64,000 nt of DNA from Epiperipatus broadwayi (GCA_028023455.1 JAQFVV010006716.1:310001-374000), one strand, 5' to 3'. Counted from the stretch's first letter, positions 1-14,500 are shown. Translations and numbers: made by a program. The notes: generated from the sequence alone by a model not told the origin.

Positions 1-118
1 TGTACACTGCAGAGAATAAAGTACATTGAAGCGCTACAATCAGACATGCTATTTCAGAAAAAAAAATGTCTGCTGAAGAAATTAAAAAACAGTGTCATAA
101 AATAACAAACAGGAAAAC
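1..118 (+). pseudogene. Coding-like fragment of unidentified family (module X, copy 1)
   Basis: Translation in one frame from about base 10 gives an A-E-N-K start, an in-frame stop, then I-R-H-A-I, S-A-E-E-I-K and a C-H-K-I-T-N tail. The same residue pattern (AE..., a basic-Trp pair in the other copies, a variable I/M-R-H/L stretch, K-x-x-A-E-E-x-K-R, then an I-S-N-Q-like tail) appears on the minus strand at 34756-34872 and 42871-43010. The window edge cuts off the 5' part. I do not recognise the protein. It could be an exon of a multicopy gene, a processed-gene relic or part of an unlisted transposon. The stop in this copy argues for a pseudogene. Confidence 0.45.
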
Positions 119-1894
119 GGGATAGCAGGTTATATATGGAACACACTTGTAGTCCAAAATTCATTCCAATCCTCATGTTAAGAGCAGTCTTTTTTCTTTT
201 CTTTTCGTGAAATTTTAATGGCCATTATCTTATACTTAAAATTCTCACACATCTATAGTATTAATGTCTGACTATTAATTCTTATAATAATTTGAGTATT
301 AAATAATAACCAGATCTGTCTTCTAAGTTAAAGTAACAAAGACAAGTTGTATTATTGTTAGGTAATTGGCTGGGTCTTTTGTAACCTGTTAGCTGGAAAA
401 TATACCTAAAAATATTATATGGAGATTTTCATTTGCATTTAATGCTCAAGCATGTATAGATGTGTGCCCATAAGTGTTAACAGCGAAATGGTGCAAAAAA
501 AGATATCAGAATAATCAAAATTTATCAACAAGAGATGGTTTTCATTTCTTGCTTTAACTTTTACATAAAAATAATGCCTCTTTTTTATTGATAGAACTGT
601 TCAAACTGATACAGGTGTAACTTTATGAAGCAAAATATTCGCACTCAGTTGGAATTCGAATCCACGAGATTGATAATGAAGTGCAAATATGGCTTTATTA
701 GAAATTATGGACTGATCAACTGCGCCTGTTTAATTGCGTTTTTATTTAAATAGATTTTAGACATTGATAATTAAAAAATCTTTTTTCATACAATACATGC
801 GTCTTGTTATTTACTATTGCGTTGTGCGTGCACTGGCTCAACAACTATGAATTAATTTAATTTAAAAATAAAAGTATGAGTTTTTATGCTTGTTAATCAC
901 TAAAGAATAAAATTTAACCTTTGAGGTTTTTATTTCACAATATAATTTAATAGCTACTTTTAGTCTACCATGTTAAATCCCCAATCAAATCCATGAGGAT
1001 GTAAATAAAAAAATTGTTCTAAAAAAATGTCAACGTTTTACTTAACAAGGTTAAAATTATAAATTTACAAACGTTTTGGGTTTCAAAACTTCAAAGTTTT
1101 ATTTAGTAAAAAGTTAATTGCATTTTATAAAAGCATATAATACTTTGTAGTGTTTTTCTTTTGATAGATACGTATGCAAGTATATAGAGAAATAACCAAT
1201 CATATATATGTAAAATTAACGTTGATATTGGTGTAAGTCAGAAATTCTATATCGAAACATTTTTACGGCCATCTTATGAAAAGATGTCATGGATTAAAGT
1301 GAATAAAAAATATAAACATGATTATTTAAGTTTTCTAGATTTTGTAGTTGAAGATTTTTCTAAGTTATGAACTTAGAAAAACTAAAACCAAAAAGTACAT
1401 CGCAGAAAAAGGTAAAAGTAATGTTTAAGGGATTAATTACTTGATGGACTATTTCTATCACGTAATATTAAGAACTGAATGTCTTTAGAAAGATTTTAAA
1501 CTTTATTTACACTTCCCAAATAAACTCAACTGTTAGTAATAGCACTCAAATTAGAATTTAACAGAACATTTTGAGAGGTATTATTCCAACAAATAATTAA
1601 TACAAAAATGCTATGGTCACAAACCTTCAGACAAACACTACTATTCAGGGGAGTTTCACAAAAAAAAAAAAAAGAAAAAGAAAAGAAACATTGATAATTA
1701 TGAAATAGAAGAAATTAAAAAATATCTTTGGTCAGATTATCAGGACTGGTGGAAACAAAGTTTAAACTTTATTATTGAATTAAACGTCAAATTTTGGTAG
1801 AAATAATTTAATGATTAAAAAAAAATGTGTTTTAAAAAGGTTTCTTGTAGATGTATTTTACCACTTTTTATATCTAAATTATAACTTGCATATA
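119..1894. other. AT-rich intergenic DNA without a recognisable gene
   Basis: No open frame with recognisable similarity, no RNA gene and no clear repeat. A sequence at 645-672 contains a B-box-like stretch (attcgaatcc) and may be the scrap of a tRNA-like repeat, but nothing around it supports a tRNA fold. A short A-rich tract lies at 1660-1690. Confidence 0.6.
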
Positions 1895-2225
1895 TGCTAG
1901 AAGAATGTTTCAAAAGATTAAAACTACATGATGAATTATGGATATATGGTTGGAGGAAAGGATGGATTGAAAGTTACATACACGACTGAGGAAATATGAC
2001 ATCATTGAAAAAATTAATAAATGAAGCAAAAATGGGCTGAATATATGAACAAAAAAAGATTAAACTAGAATTAAAAAAGCTATAAAATGTTTACAAAATC
2101 CAATATCAATATTTTAAGATGAGCAGATGAAATAGGGAAGATAGGATAAGGATTAAAAAATTGTATTAAACTTGGAAAGACATCCTGTAGTGAAATAATA
2201 ATGATCTAAAGTGATGATGATGATA
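1895..2225 (+). pseudogene. RTE-type retrotransposon, decayed 3' fragment
   Basis: Conceptual translation, with shifts and stops, follows the C-terminal end of the RTE reverse-transcriptase ORF seen at 16028-16860: an I-I-E-K-I-like stretch, a W-A-x-x-(H/Y)-I region, and near 2164-2206 a stretch matching I-E-L-G-E-T-F-I-L-Q-W. It ends in a GATGATGAT run at about 2213-2224, like the 3' ends of the better copies. It is strongly 5'-truncated and heavily mutated. The match was made by eye against the copies within this window. Confidence 0.55.
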
Positions 2226-5200
2226 TAAATTGTGTCCAAAGTTCTCTCTCCAAATTGCCCACATCACTATCTCTTTATTAAGCAAGTGTTTCTTAGCAAT
2301 ATAATTTAGCTATTTATCACAAAAATTTTAAGGTTTAAGAATATATGAATCATGAGAAATGTGATGATGGGTTATATCACAATGGTGCAATATTCTACCA
2401 TTAAATTGTGTTTAAATGTGTAGATTTTTCAATACCATATCTTTGATATATTTTATTTTGTATATTCGTCTAACAAATGATTGGAATTCATTATCTCAAT
2501 TCAAACTAACTTTTACCTTAAAATATTAATTTTCATTTAATAATAAAAAATTAACCACACTGATAATTATATTTTTTTTACAGTCTATATTGATTTATTA
2601 TATTTCATTTTTGTAATAATAGACTGAATTGGAAAAATCTTGTGGTATACTAATAGCGCTATGGACTCCTGTGTCATTAATTTGCGATTCAAACCCAGAA
2701 TTAGGTAAAACTTGAATTTTATTCAGGTTTTAATTACTTTTAACAAGAAACCAACAAAATGTTATAAATCTAGATTACAAAATGCTGTTGAGTAGCAACT
2801 TTTCTTTCACTCCCGTTAAACATCTAATACCAGATTGAGTTAATATCAATAATTATCAAATATTGAATGTTTAAATGGGTATCATAACTCTTATTTACTT
2901 AAGAATAAAAAAAGGTGGGGTGCTTTTCCCACCTTTGATTTGATGCTGACCAAATTTGGTAAGTAATGTTTTCTCTTTTACTGTTTTTTTCATGAGAGAT
3001 TTAAGAAATTTACAGTAATGTATTTAATTCCATATTTACTTTTGTAATCTTAAATATAGTATCTTTATTTTCAATCTGTTTTGGTTATTTAGAAGATTAG
3101 AGATGGGGGTTTATATTTCTGTCTACTATGTCATTAATTTGAGATTTAGATCCAACAGCAGCCAAAACTGAACATCTTCAGCTCTAACTAGTTTAAACAT
3201 TTTTATTGAACATGATCATATTTAATTTTGGCCAACCATTATAATTATATAACATATTGGGAGTAACAAGGCGAGATCAAGTGTTAAATTTCCATATGAT
3301 TAGAATATTTGTTTGATGTTACTGAGAGAATTAAAAGGGTGAAACAAAATCAGAAAGAACCTATTCCTAGAAGAGTAGTTAATTTATGCTTTAAACTGAG
3401 ACATAGAAAAAAAACATAATTTGAGACATATTTAACTTTTATATTTTTGAATGTATTAACTTTATTTTTAAATTGTTGTTGTTATTTATGACATATTTTT
3501 TTATGTTTTGATATCAGCATTTTATATTTCCATTTGAATTTTCAATTTCCCTTTTAATAATCTCAACTTTAATGAGTTAACAAACCTCCTTGATAGTATT
3601 TTTAAATCCAGTGATTATAATTATTTTTAGTGTGACACAAATCTTTCAGTTTCTTCTTTGTTTTGCACAATTTGAGACATAATTTCTATTATGGTTGCTC
3701 TAGATGAATATTCCCCAAACTTTTCCTATTATGTATTTCTTTTAAACCAATTTTTATAAATTGTACTCCTTGTTTTTAAAATAGTTAGTGTCTTTTTTTA
3801 ATTATTTATATATTTGTTCAATCCATATCTTAACAGAAAGTAGTAGGCATAAGTTAATAAGTTAAGAATGGAAAATTACACCATGATAAGTACAAACCAC
3901 TGATATAATTTTACAGTATTCATAACATAGAAATAAGCATAGCTCAATTTTAAATAGTATTGATCAGAGACTTAAGAAAATCTTATATAAGAAACTTTTA
4001 ACTTACAATATTTATTTATGATATCAGAAAAGTCTGTAATAATTGTAAGCCAGATCATTAGCCAGTGAAATCATTGCTGGTGTGAATGTTGAGTTTGCCT
4101 TGATGTGCTTAATTTTTGGACATAAAGGTTAAAATATATAAAATACTTTCTTAAATCTAATTTGCTAATGTGAGCAAGGCAAGCACTGCTAAATTAGTAA
4201 CAGGAATCAGTTATGTATCAATCCACAATTAAATCAGCATACATACATCATTTAAAAATAAATTACCTAATTGTTTATCTTTTCAGAGGAGATCCTAAAA
4301 GGGTTCACCATTCACTTTGAGATGGGTGTTGTAACAAACAAATTGAGCTTGTGAATATCTCTTTTCTTATTTTGTTCCGCAATTTCTTTAATTTTTTCTG
4401 ACTTGAGTTGTAAAGTTTATCTTCTTCCATTAATGATTATTTTCCATGCACTCTTAAATAGCCTAGCCCATTTCCAAAAGCATGGGGAGAGTACCTCTGG
4501 TTGGAAGCTGATACTTTAGATTATATTAATTTGCCAAAATATCTGCAATTTTTTATGTATATTTTTTACAATATTCAAAAGTAAGAAGTATGAATAATTT
4601 ATTCTGGAAATGAAGAAAATGCAAAATTGAAATGAGAGAGGTCTATTCATTAATTATCCAGATGCAGTAAGAAGAAAATCAGTTGAACATATTTTAGAAC
4701 ATTTGCAATTAATTGTAATTTGAAAATAAGTTGCTTTGACAAGCATTTTAACAGCAAAATAATTAACATTTTAATTGACCTAACCAAGGAGGCTCTTTGT
4801 GTGTAACAGTGTTGCTGTTACTAATCTGTAAATTACACTTTTGCAGTTAGCTTTATGGCTATGTTGCCAGTTTTACATGTACTTTATGTTAATAAGTGAA
4901 GCAAAAATGATATTGGATTATTAAATTTAAAAAATAGTAAAATGTCAGTATTCTTAAATAAAATATTTTAAAGACCAGTTCACAGTGATCCTACAACATT
5001 GTTATTGCTAGTTTCTAGTTCTCTCCACATGAGAGTGCTTGCAAAATTTTTGAAAATACTTCCTTTATTGTTAGAAAATACATTTACTATAATGTTTTAT
5101 CATATCCATAATGTTTTTTCACAAACTGTGCTGTATATATATTTGTAGAAGAATAATGTTATTAGATTCAGATTTTATTTGTCAATATTATTTAGAAATG

Positions 5201-5270
5201 AATGTCATCAATACTTACTGCAAATTGTAATGGTCATAGGATCACAATTATTTGTGTTTACACATGTTAA
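2226..5270. other. Intergenic DNA with two weak related tRNA-like repeat scraps
   Basis: Two segments, about 2640-2715 and 3095-3165, share the stretch tgtcattaatttg followed by gcgattcaaaccc or a degenerate form of it. The second part resembles a Pol III B box. They are probably fragments of one tRNA-derived SINE-like family. No protein-coding gene is seen in the rest. Confidence 0.4.
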
Positions 5271-5274
5271 AATG

Positions 5275-5525
5275 AAAGAAAACTGTCCATACAGTCATGC
5301 CACTCAGAGCAAACCATTCTATAAAATGCCTATTTCACAATATCTGCCAAATGTACTCTGTCATGTGACATTCATCCATGTGGAGCAGTGTCCTTAAATC
5401 CAAGGTTCCTCACAGAAGAATGCTGCAAGCTAGAATCTAATCTGGGAATATTGGATAATAAAGATTCTAAGCACAAACCTTTTAGCATCAATTGATTACA
5501 TGGTGGCACTACTGTATGTAGTTCT
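5275..5525 (+). repeat. R-family fold-back repeat, copy 1
   Basis: The stretch starting at ctgtccatacagtcatgcc corresponds to the left part of the repeat seen at 22450 and 39577. The part from about 5395 (aaggttcctcac) to 5515 (ggtggcactact) corresponds to the inverted right part seen at 59150-59320. The small open frame at 5179-5397 is made of this repeat and is not a gene. Confidence 0.5.
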
Positions 5526-8500
5526 GGCTACTGTATTAATGTGTAGCAGTTGAAAAAAGCATATTGACTGTAGCATATTTATTTTTGGCATATTTTAAAA
5601 TTATAAATAGAATTTTTAAATTTTAAATAAAGTTTTATTAGCTTTAAGTAATCTTAACATTAATTCATGTAAGTTTTACAAACTATAAGACTATGTTAAA
5701 ACCATTCTGATTGTTTTAGCTCAATATTATACCATCACTGGGAAAATTATTCTATGAGACAAAAGTTATTATGATATTATTTTTTTATTTTTTAGGTTAA
5801 TTTAAGATTTGTTTCTATATTTCCAAAGTTAAAATACCAATTTTAAAAATAATCTTTCTTTGAAAACATTTATTTTTAACAAATAATTTAAAATTTCTGG
5901 AAATATAATAAAGAATAAAAGTAAATTTGATCAAAGGAGTTTTCAAAAAATAAAAACAACTAAAGGTTTAAGATTGAATTTCAGTTTTTAAATATTTTCT
6001 TCATGATCAAAACTGTTTTGGCATTACTGTAACAATTATTAAATACTTTCTATATTACAGAAAAATATTCTTTACCATATTATAGTTTCATTTCATTTAT
6101 TAACCACTTTTGGATTGTTAGTTATTATGTGATGTTAGGGAACCTGTAAATTAAAAATAAAAAAAAAAAACAATTTAAATGGTAGTAAATTAAAGTCATA
6201 TACAAAATTATGTAACTGTAGACATTTGAAAACTTTAAATAAGGATTCCTGATTTGATAAGTTTGTCAATGAATCTATAAATCCTCAACTCATCAGCTCA
6301 TATAATCATTTGGCATTAAATTCCACAACAAAATTTGAAAAGAAAAGATGACTACACAATAAAACAAAATAATGAAATAAACATTCTTGAATGCTATTTA
6401 CAAAATTTTGTTTAGTGTACCTCTTATCTTGACCTCATTACATCATAATTATTTGCCAGATTTTTATTTTGGTTACATTTCATGAACAAGTTTCACTGGT
6501 CAACAAAGCTAATGCTATGCAACACTTGAATCATCATATCTATGTTAATAACTTTATAGCACTTTAATATTGGACATGCACATAAAAATTTCAATATCTG
6601 ATATCTCTGTTCTTCTGATGAGTGATGTTTGTTGATAAAATGCATGCATAATAAGACAGAGAGTAGTTTGGACTTTTACTCTGGTGGATAGTTGTAATAA
6701 GGTGGGGTTGTGATGTTGGAGGCAATAAAGAAATAAGTTAAATTATCTGCAAAGCAAAATTATGCATCTTTCCACAAAATGTTAACTCTATTATTATGAT
6801 CCATAATATATTACATAGTTATTCATTTGTATATACTACTGGTATTATATTCCATCTCACATCATGATTCTGTACTTCCTTTAATGTTATTTTTCAGTAT
6901 ATGCAATCCATTTGATGCTAGAAAACAGAATAAACTTAAGATTGACATATTAATTTAAATAAATCTGAAGACGTTAGTATTTTTCAATAGTCAATACAAT
7001 TCATATATTTTAAACCTACATACTTAAGGGATTTATTTTTTTAGTATGTGATTTCATGTAGATTTGTAAGAATACTTCAAGAAGGATTTTAGGGTAGGAA
7101 AAATGATTTTTTGCAAATTTTATTAACGATTTCTGATGCTTTTTATATATAACTGTATAATCATTAAAAAAAAACTAAATATACAAGATTACAGTATTAT
7201 ATATTGTGCCCTTTTGTATGGGTCACCAATTAAGTTTTGTGCTAATCTAGTAGAAAATTTTAAATTTAAGAAGTATTTAAAATGTGTGATGTTGACTTTG
7301 CTTGTGGTAATGTTACCATAAGTTTAATTAAAGCAATCTATGAGTATTTGATATGTGAATTGTGTTGGTATTGAGAAGATATTTAAAATGATGATGATTA
7401 TGATGTAATACTGCATTAATAAATTTAATAACAAATGTTTGAAGCTAAAGTATTTAAAAGACAAGTTAAAATTAGACAAAGATATTTATTTAATTTGAAA
7501 TATATGTTAAAAGTGAATAAAAATATTTTAAATTATAAGTACTTAAATTGAGATTAATATTTGATTTTAATCATATCAAATAATTATTTTGAAATCTGAT
7601 ATAATATTTTATTTATTTTTAAAAATAAATATTTATTTTAAAAAAAGCAATTGTTAAGTTATTTTTAGATTATGGGAAGCGTTTCTTGTATTGTAAAAAA
7701 ACAGATGTTAATTAGAGATACACACACACATGCTTGGAAGCTTTCTCATAAAGTTGCAAAAACTATTTTAAAATTATGTTGTGAAATTTATAAATAATAC
7801 GTGAGTTATCACGAGATAAAAATAAAAGATATTAATGTAGAATATTAAATCTGATTTTTAAAAATATTGTCTTAAAAATATAACGTATTTAAAAAGATTT
7901 AGTTTATTTTAAATGATCTTATAAAAGTTAAGATTTAAATCAAGTGAGAAAGAATATTTTAAAAAATGTTTGATAGATTTGAATAAACGATAAAATTATT
8001 TTTAAAAATGTAATAATATTAAATATTAAATAAGTCATTATTTTATTTTTAATAGTGTGTTAGTAAATATGTAAATAAGCTAGAAAGTTTGATTGTTTAA
8101 ATGTACCAATCAGATAAGGAGTTTCTGCTAGTATAAAAGCTGGATTCAATTGTTGAGGGGGGCTCTCTACAATAAATTTTAAAAAGTCGATTGTGCTATT
8201 GAGAAAATAGCTAAGTAAATTTATAAACGCTCTTAAAATCAGTGTTAAAATCATAAGAGTGTTATTGTATATAATTTTATAATTTTTTAAATGATAAGTA
8301 TGCAGTAGAAACTTAATAATTCCCTATTGGTCTTCTCAATATCGAAACTCAATTTACGTACGAATAATCATGGAAACATCACGTATTGTAGAAATATATC
8401 AGAAACTTTACGCTAGAAAAGTAACAGACGCTGGATTAGTATATAAAACTACGAGATGGAGAAAAGTAGTATTTTGGACTATAAATAGTATTAAAAGTTT

Positions 8501-11470
8501 AAATTACTATTGTCTATTATAAATAGATATTTAAAAGAAATATGAATACTTCTATAGAAGGAAAGTATTTTTGCAGATTTTAAAAAATAAAATGTATATC
8601 TTAAGTAAAGATATAAGAAGTAGTAATTTTAATAAATACATGCCTTGTTAAGTCTTTGTGCTTAAAAGACTAAATATTGACGATTTGAAAAGGCAAATAG
8701 ATTATAAATATGATTATTTAAAATCGTAATATAATAAAATTATTATATTGAAGTAATCTAAAACGCTGGACGTTATAGATGGAAAAAATAGATTCTTACC
8801 TAGATATATTGTTTTGAAAAAATGCGCAAGTAATACATGGATGTCCAAACCAAATCAAGTCAAACTAAGCCAAGCAAGCCGAGTTGATTAAAATAATTCA
8901 ATGAAAAATAATATATAAACTATAAATTAATTTAGAAATAATAATTTTAAATAATAATCTATGAAGAACTGGATCCAGAACTTATAAACTATTTTTTAAT
9001 TTTATTTTGTTTTCTTATGGGAACTTATTATTTTAAAAAAAAACGTTACCATTTTTTTTTATAAACTTTCAAGAAACACGTGATACAACGGAACAGGGAA
9101 TAGTGTTCTATTGACTTTATACGTAGGATATTTGTTAGAACTTTTATGGTAGAACAAAAGTCGTCGCTGGAAATATGTAATATGAACTTTTATTTTATTT
9201 ATTTAACATAAAATTTAAAATATTATTAAACTATTAAAAGTAGGTTAGGTACATTTATTAAATAATAACTTAAAAATAATATAATAATTAATTACATAAA
9301 TTTATTTTATAATTAATATAACACGGAATATTCTAATGAATGTTTATGAGTGTAAATGTGAATGATTTTTTATTTTATGAAGCTGCAAATTCCGAAGAAT
9401 GCTGGATAGCAGATTGGACATTATTATTATTATGGTAAAAACATTGTATAATGATTTTGATGAATTTAATATGTTTTTTTTTCTTTAGATCAACCAAATA
9501 TTATGTTTTGTGGAATGAATGTATAGATATTTTAAGAAAACACATACATTATATTGGCCACGAACTTTATTAAAATATGCATAAGTTTTAATTTATAATA
9601 TCAACATGATACAACATTACGTAAGAAGCTTAGAAATAATTATATGATTCTTTCGTAAATAAATTTTAATATTTTTATTATGTTATAATATTAGAATTAT
9701 ATTTATTATTTATCTAAGTAATTATTTTTATTTTTGCAAGTCAGAAAGGGATTTTAAAAAGAAATCTATTTTATTTTTGTTTTATTAGATAAGTTAAGTT
9801 ACGTTATGGGTAGAAGCTTATATTTGGATTGAAGTTTATTAAGTATAGACAATGTAGTATAGGTAGTTTAGATAATGAATATTTTATTTAAAATTGATGT
9901 TTATTTTCCGGAAATTTTAGATAAGTTTGGGATATGTTTTATAGATAGAAATTTATTAGAAAGGATTAAAATAACACATATCAATTAAAGTAATGATTTT
10001 TACATAGAGAAGAATCATACAATTTATCTAATGTAATGCTTTATGAATTTAAAATTGATAAATGATTTAAATAATAGTATTTGAACAGTACAGATATGTA
10101 ATGCATATTTGATAAAACATATAACAGGAATTACATTAAGTAAAGTATAATTACAGTCAATTATTTGTTTTACATTACAAAGATACATTAATTTTATAAA
10201 GCTATTAAGCAATGCTAATAATAAAGTAAATATATGATGATATATTATAAATGGTAATACTTAATTAATGTAGCTATTTAATTAGTAGAGCTTCATTGTT
10301 TACACATGCTACATAAATAATTTTGACATATATTATTATTTTTAATGGAAGTTTATTAACATTTGTTTTAAATCTAAGTTTTGAAAACATACTATAATAT
10401 TATTAGTATAGTATTTGAAGAATGTATAATTGCTTGTTAAGCACATGAATTAGTAACAGTATAAACTTCTTGTATTTGTAATTTCTTATTTTATTTTATT
10501 TATTTTCCTAAATTCTAAAACTGTAAATAGTGTAAATAAATTCTTATTTGAAGTTATTGTAAATAAATTTGTTAATTTGTTTTTTTAAAAGTGTGTCGAG
10601 TTTTCATTATTTTTCACCACAGCATTTTGACATCAGATGATTTGAAATAAACATAATATTTGTACAAAAAATGAATTTGTTATTATTATTTAGAAATGAA
10701 TACAATATTTGCTTAACATTATTTTATAAGAATTGATTGACATGAATAGAAAATATTGCAATGGTCATAAGATGATTATAATGCACATTATAAGAATACA
10801 ATATTATTTATTGCCACGGATTATTAAGTATAAGATTTTGATCTATTTTAAAATGAATATACCATATGAAATAAAAGATATACATATGATTGTTTATTCA
10901 TTTAATGATTGATTATATCATAGAAATAGATGAGATTAAATTACACTCTAAGATTAGTATTATTATTATTATTATTAAAATAAGTTAGGTGTATTTAAGT
11001 TTGATATAAAATCCCACATCATACTTATTTACATGAGTTATTATTATTTTAAAACAGCTTAGAAGAACCTGAGATTATTTAATTATATTTTAAGTTAAAA
11101 GTTAGTATTTATTTTAGTATTATTAAAGATAATTTCTTTCATTTAAAAGTCATAAGAATGCTATAGATGTAATAGTAAGATGATAATGTGGGGGTAGTAT
11201 TCTTATGCCATTGAGATAGTATCTTAGGAGATATTGACTCAGTGTAAATCTGCTTATTACTTTGTAACTTTACTTCGCAGTCTCATAATTTTAATATATA
11301 ATTATTTAAGTAGTATAATCTAGAACTATATTGATTTTGATGATTGATAATAAATTTAATTAAGATATGATAATATAAAAGTATATTAAAGATAGATATA
11401 CAAATTTTAATTAAGCATAATAATGTAACTGAGCTAGTTGTATTTTAAACTATTTTACATATCAAGAAGT
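5526..11470. other. Six kilobases of AT-rich DNA without a recognisable gene
   Basis: I read both strands and found only short stop-bounded frames of A/T-rich composition, short simple repeats (for example CA at 7722-7732 and ATT at 10962-10978) and no convincing repeat family. The small minus-strand frames at 8060-8254 and 10024-10212 have low-complexity composition and no motif I can name. Confidence 0.6.
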
Positions 11471-11476
11471 AAGGGT

Positions 11477-11477
<1 letters not shown>

Positions 11478-11533
<56 letters not shown>

Positions 11534-11588
11534 TCAACAACCATATATCATATATGATTATGATATATATATATATATATATATATAT
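11478..11588. repeat. TA-dinucleotide microsatellite, two blocks
   Basis: Nearly pure TA repeats run from about 11480 to 11534 and again from about 11572 to 11588, with a short tatgatta-type interruption. They abut the 3' end of the minus-strand RTE copy. The open frames called here (for example a run of I-Y dipeptides) are read-through of this tract. Confidence 0.85.
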
Positions 11589-14500
11589 CATAATCATCAT
11601 TATCAATCCACTGCAGGATGAAGGTCTCTCCAAGTTCAATCCATCTTCTCTGATCTTTAGCTTCTCTTCTCCACATCACCCCTGCACACTTTCTTATTTC
11701 ATCCATCCGTCTCACATGTGGTCTCTTTCTGGGTCTTTTACAATCTCTTGGAATCCAGTTTAAAATTTCAATTGTCCATCTATTATCATCTCTTCTAGCA
11801 ATATGTCCAGCCCAACTCCACTTCAATCTTTTAATTTTTTCAATGATGTCAGTAACACCTGTTTGTTCTCTTACCCATACATTGCGTTTTCGATCTCTTC
11901 TTGTTACTCCCAACATACACCTCTCCATACTTCTTTGAGTGGTCTGAAGTCTCTGTATTGCTCTTCTATTGAGTGTCCAAGTCTCAGATCCATAAGTAAG
12001 AACTGGTAAAACACATTTGTTAAAAACCTTCCTTTTCAAACACATAGGCATATTTCCTTTAAGTATCAAGTTATTTCTACCAAAAGCACTCCAACCAAGT
12101 TTAATTCTATGATTAATTTCCTCCATTATGTTTCCATCTGTAATAATAATCTGACCAAGGTATTTGTAACTTAACTTCTTCTAATTCATCATAATCAATC
12201 TTTATTTTCATGTTTTGAGCAAACCGATTAAACATTACTTTAGTCTTTTTAACATTTATCTTTAGTCCTACTTTCCTACTTTCATCTGATAACTCCTGCA
12301 ACATTTCCTGCAGTTCTGCGAAATCTAAATGACTTAAATAATCTCCTGTTACTTTCACTCCTTTAGTTTCCTATTTTAATCCACAAAATACTTCTTGCAG
12401 CACTGCTGTAAAAAGTTTTGGAGATATGGAGTCACCTTGTCTTACACCTTTCTCAATGTTGACTTTCCCAGTATCATTATGTAATCTAATTGTTGCTGTT
12501 GCATTTTTATAAATATTCTTTAAAATATGACAATATCCTGGATCTATACCTTGATGATCCAATGCTTTAATCACTGAAGAAATGTTTATAGAATCAAATG
12601 CCTTTTCATAATCTACAAATCCAAAATATAATGACAACTCATATTCATTTGTCCTTTCTATAACTTCTCTCAATACCTGAATATGATCTACTGTACTAAA
12701 ACCACTTTTAAATCCAGCTTGTTCTCTTGGTTGGTGGTAATCCAATGTTCTCTGTAGACGAGTTGTAATTATTTTGGTAAATTTTTTATATAAAACTGAT
12801 AGGTCTGTAATTTCTAATATCTTCTTTATCACCTTTTTTAAATATTAATATTATTACTGCATTCTTCCAATCATCCGGTACATCTTTATCACTTAGACAT
12901 TTGGTATATAACTTTGCTAAAATTTTTTCTGTTTCTTCACCTGCTTCTTTTAATATATCAATTATAATTCCATCATTACCTGGAGCCTTTCCTTTCTTCA
13001 TACATTTAATTGCATTTCTCACTTCTTCATTTAAAATTCTGGGCAATTCGGAAGATGTAATAGATATAGGAGGTACTTGATCTTTATTACTATATAATTC
13101 TTGATAAAAATTTTCTACCAATTTCATGATGTCATCTCTCTTTTTAGTAATAATTCCATCTTTTTTCTTTATTGCAGATATAAATTTCCTACCAATACCA
13201 AAATGTTGTTTTACATTCTTAAGACTTTTATTTTCTTCTACAGCTTTTCTTGCTAGTTCACAGTTATATTTTCTTATATCGTTTTCAACTCTTTTCCGCA
13301 CCATTTTACAAAATTCGAGATATTCAATTCTTTTTAGTGCATCATTTTTGTATATCTTCATATTTCTTCTTTTCTTCATAAATTCTCTAGTTTCAATAGA
13401 AATTTTGTTGGTCAATTTCTGCTTTTGTCTATCAGCTATCTTTGTTGCAGTTTTTAAAAGTGTATCAGTTATTTTCATATTAATTTCATTCAAATCTGAA
13501 TCATGTTCAAAATCTACTAATACTTGAAATCGATTTGTAAGTTCTAATTTAAATTCATTAGAATGTTTCTGAAGATTAGGAATATCAACTGTAAATATTG
13601 TTTTTCTTAACAATTTTTGTCTTTCTAGTTTTACATTAACACGCATCTTGCACCTTACTAATCGATGATCACTTCCTGTGTTAAATCTATTAAGAACATT
13701 ACAATCTTGAAATATGTATTTTCTGTTAGTCAAAATATAATCCAATTCTGCTGTACCTTTATTTGGATGTTTCCATGTCCATTTTCTTTTAACATTTTTC
13801 TCAAAAAAAGAATTCATAATATAAAGTTTTTCTTTTTCTGCAAACTCCACAAGTCTATGTCCTCTCTCATTTCTATTACCATAACCAAAATTACCTACAG
13901 CACTTTCATCTTTCATTTGTTTACCAATTCTAGCATTAAAGTCTCCCATAACAATTTTAAAATGTTGTTTACTCTTATCAAAAGCCTTTTGTACATCCAT
14001 AAAAAAATCTTCTACTACTTCATCACTATGAGAACTTGTTGGGGCATAAACCTGAATTATCTGCATTTGGTATCTGCTATTAAGTTGTATAACTAATCTT
14101 GCCACTCTGTCTGATACACCATCAATCTCTACAATATTGTTCTTCCACTTTTTATTTATAATGAATCCTACTCCACTTGTATTTCCAATATTTGTGCCTT
14201 TATAATAAAATATATGTCCACTTTTTAAATCAATTGTCTCTTCACCTTTTCTTCTAACTTCACAAAGTCCAATAATATTCCATTTAATATAAGAGAGTTC
14301 TTCTTCTAATTCTTGCAATCTTCCTTCATTTGAAAGTGATCTGCAGTTGTAAGTACCTAAATAAAAAGTTGTCATCAAATGGCAGCCTGGGTCCGCAATC
14401 AGGGGATTCTTAGCACCCTCTGCCTTCGGCCACCAACCGCTGCCTTGGTTGGTGACTTTACAGCCTCCTGGGAATAAGGGCCATGCTTTATTTTTGTCTG

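Noticed and set aside
640-680. A tRNA or SINE at 0.65 kb suggested by a B-box-like stretch
   Set aside because: No acceptor pairing or A box at the right distance; one 10-base match is expected by chance.
11445-11639. Frames rich in Ile-Tyr repeats
   Set aside because: They are translations of TA repeats at the 3' end of an RTE copy.
13126-14096. Plus-strand frames of 133 and 143 aa opposite the RTE ORF
   Set aside because: They are antisense shadows of the real minus-strand endonuclease and linker frame.
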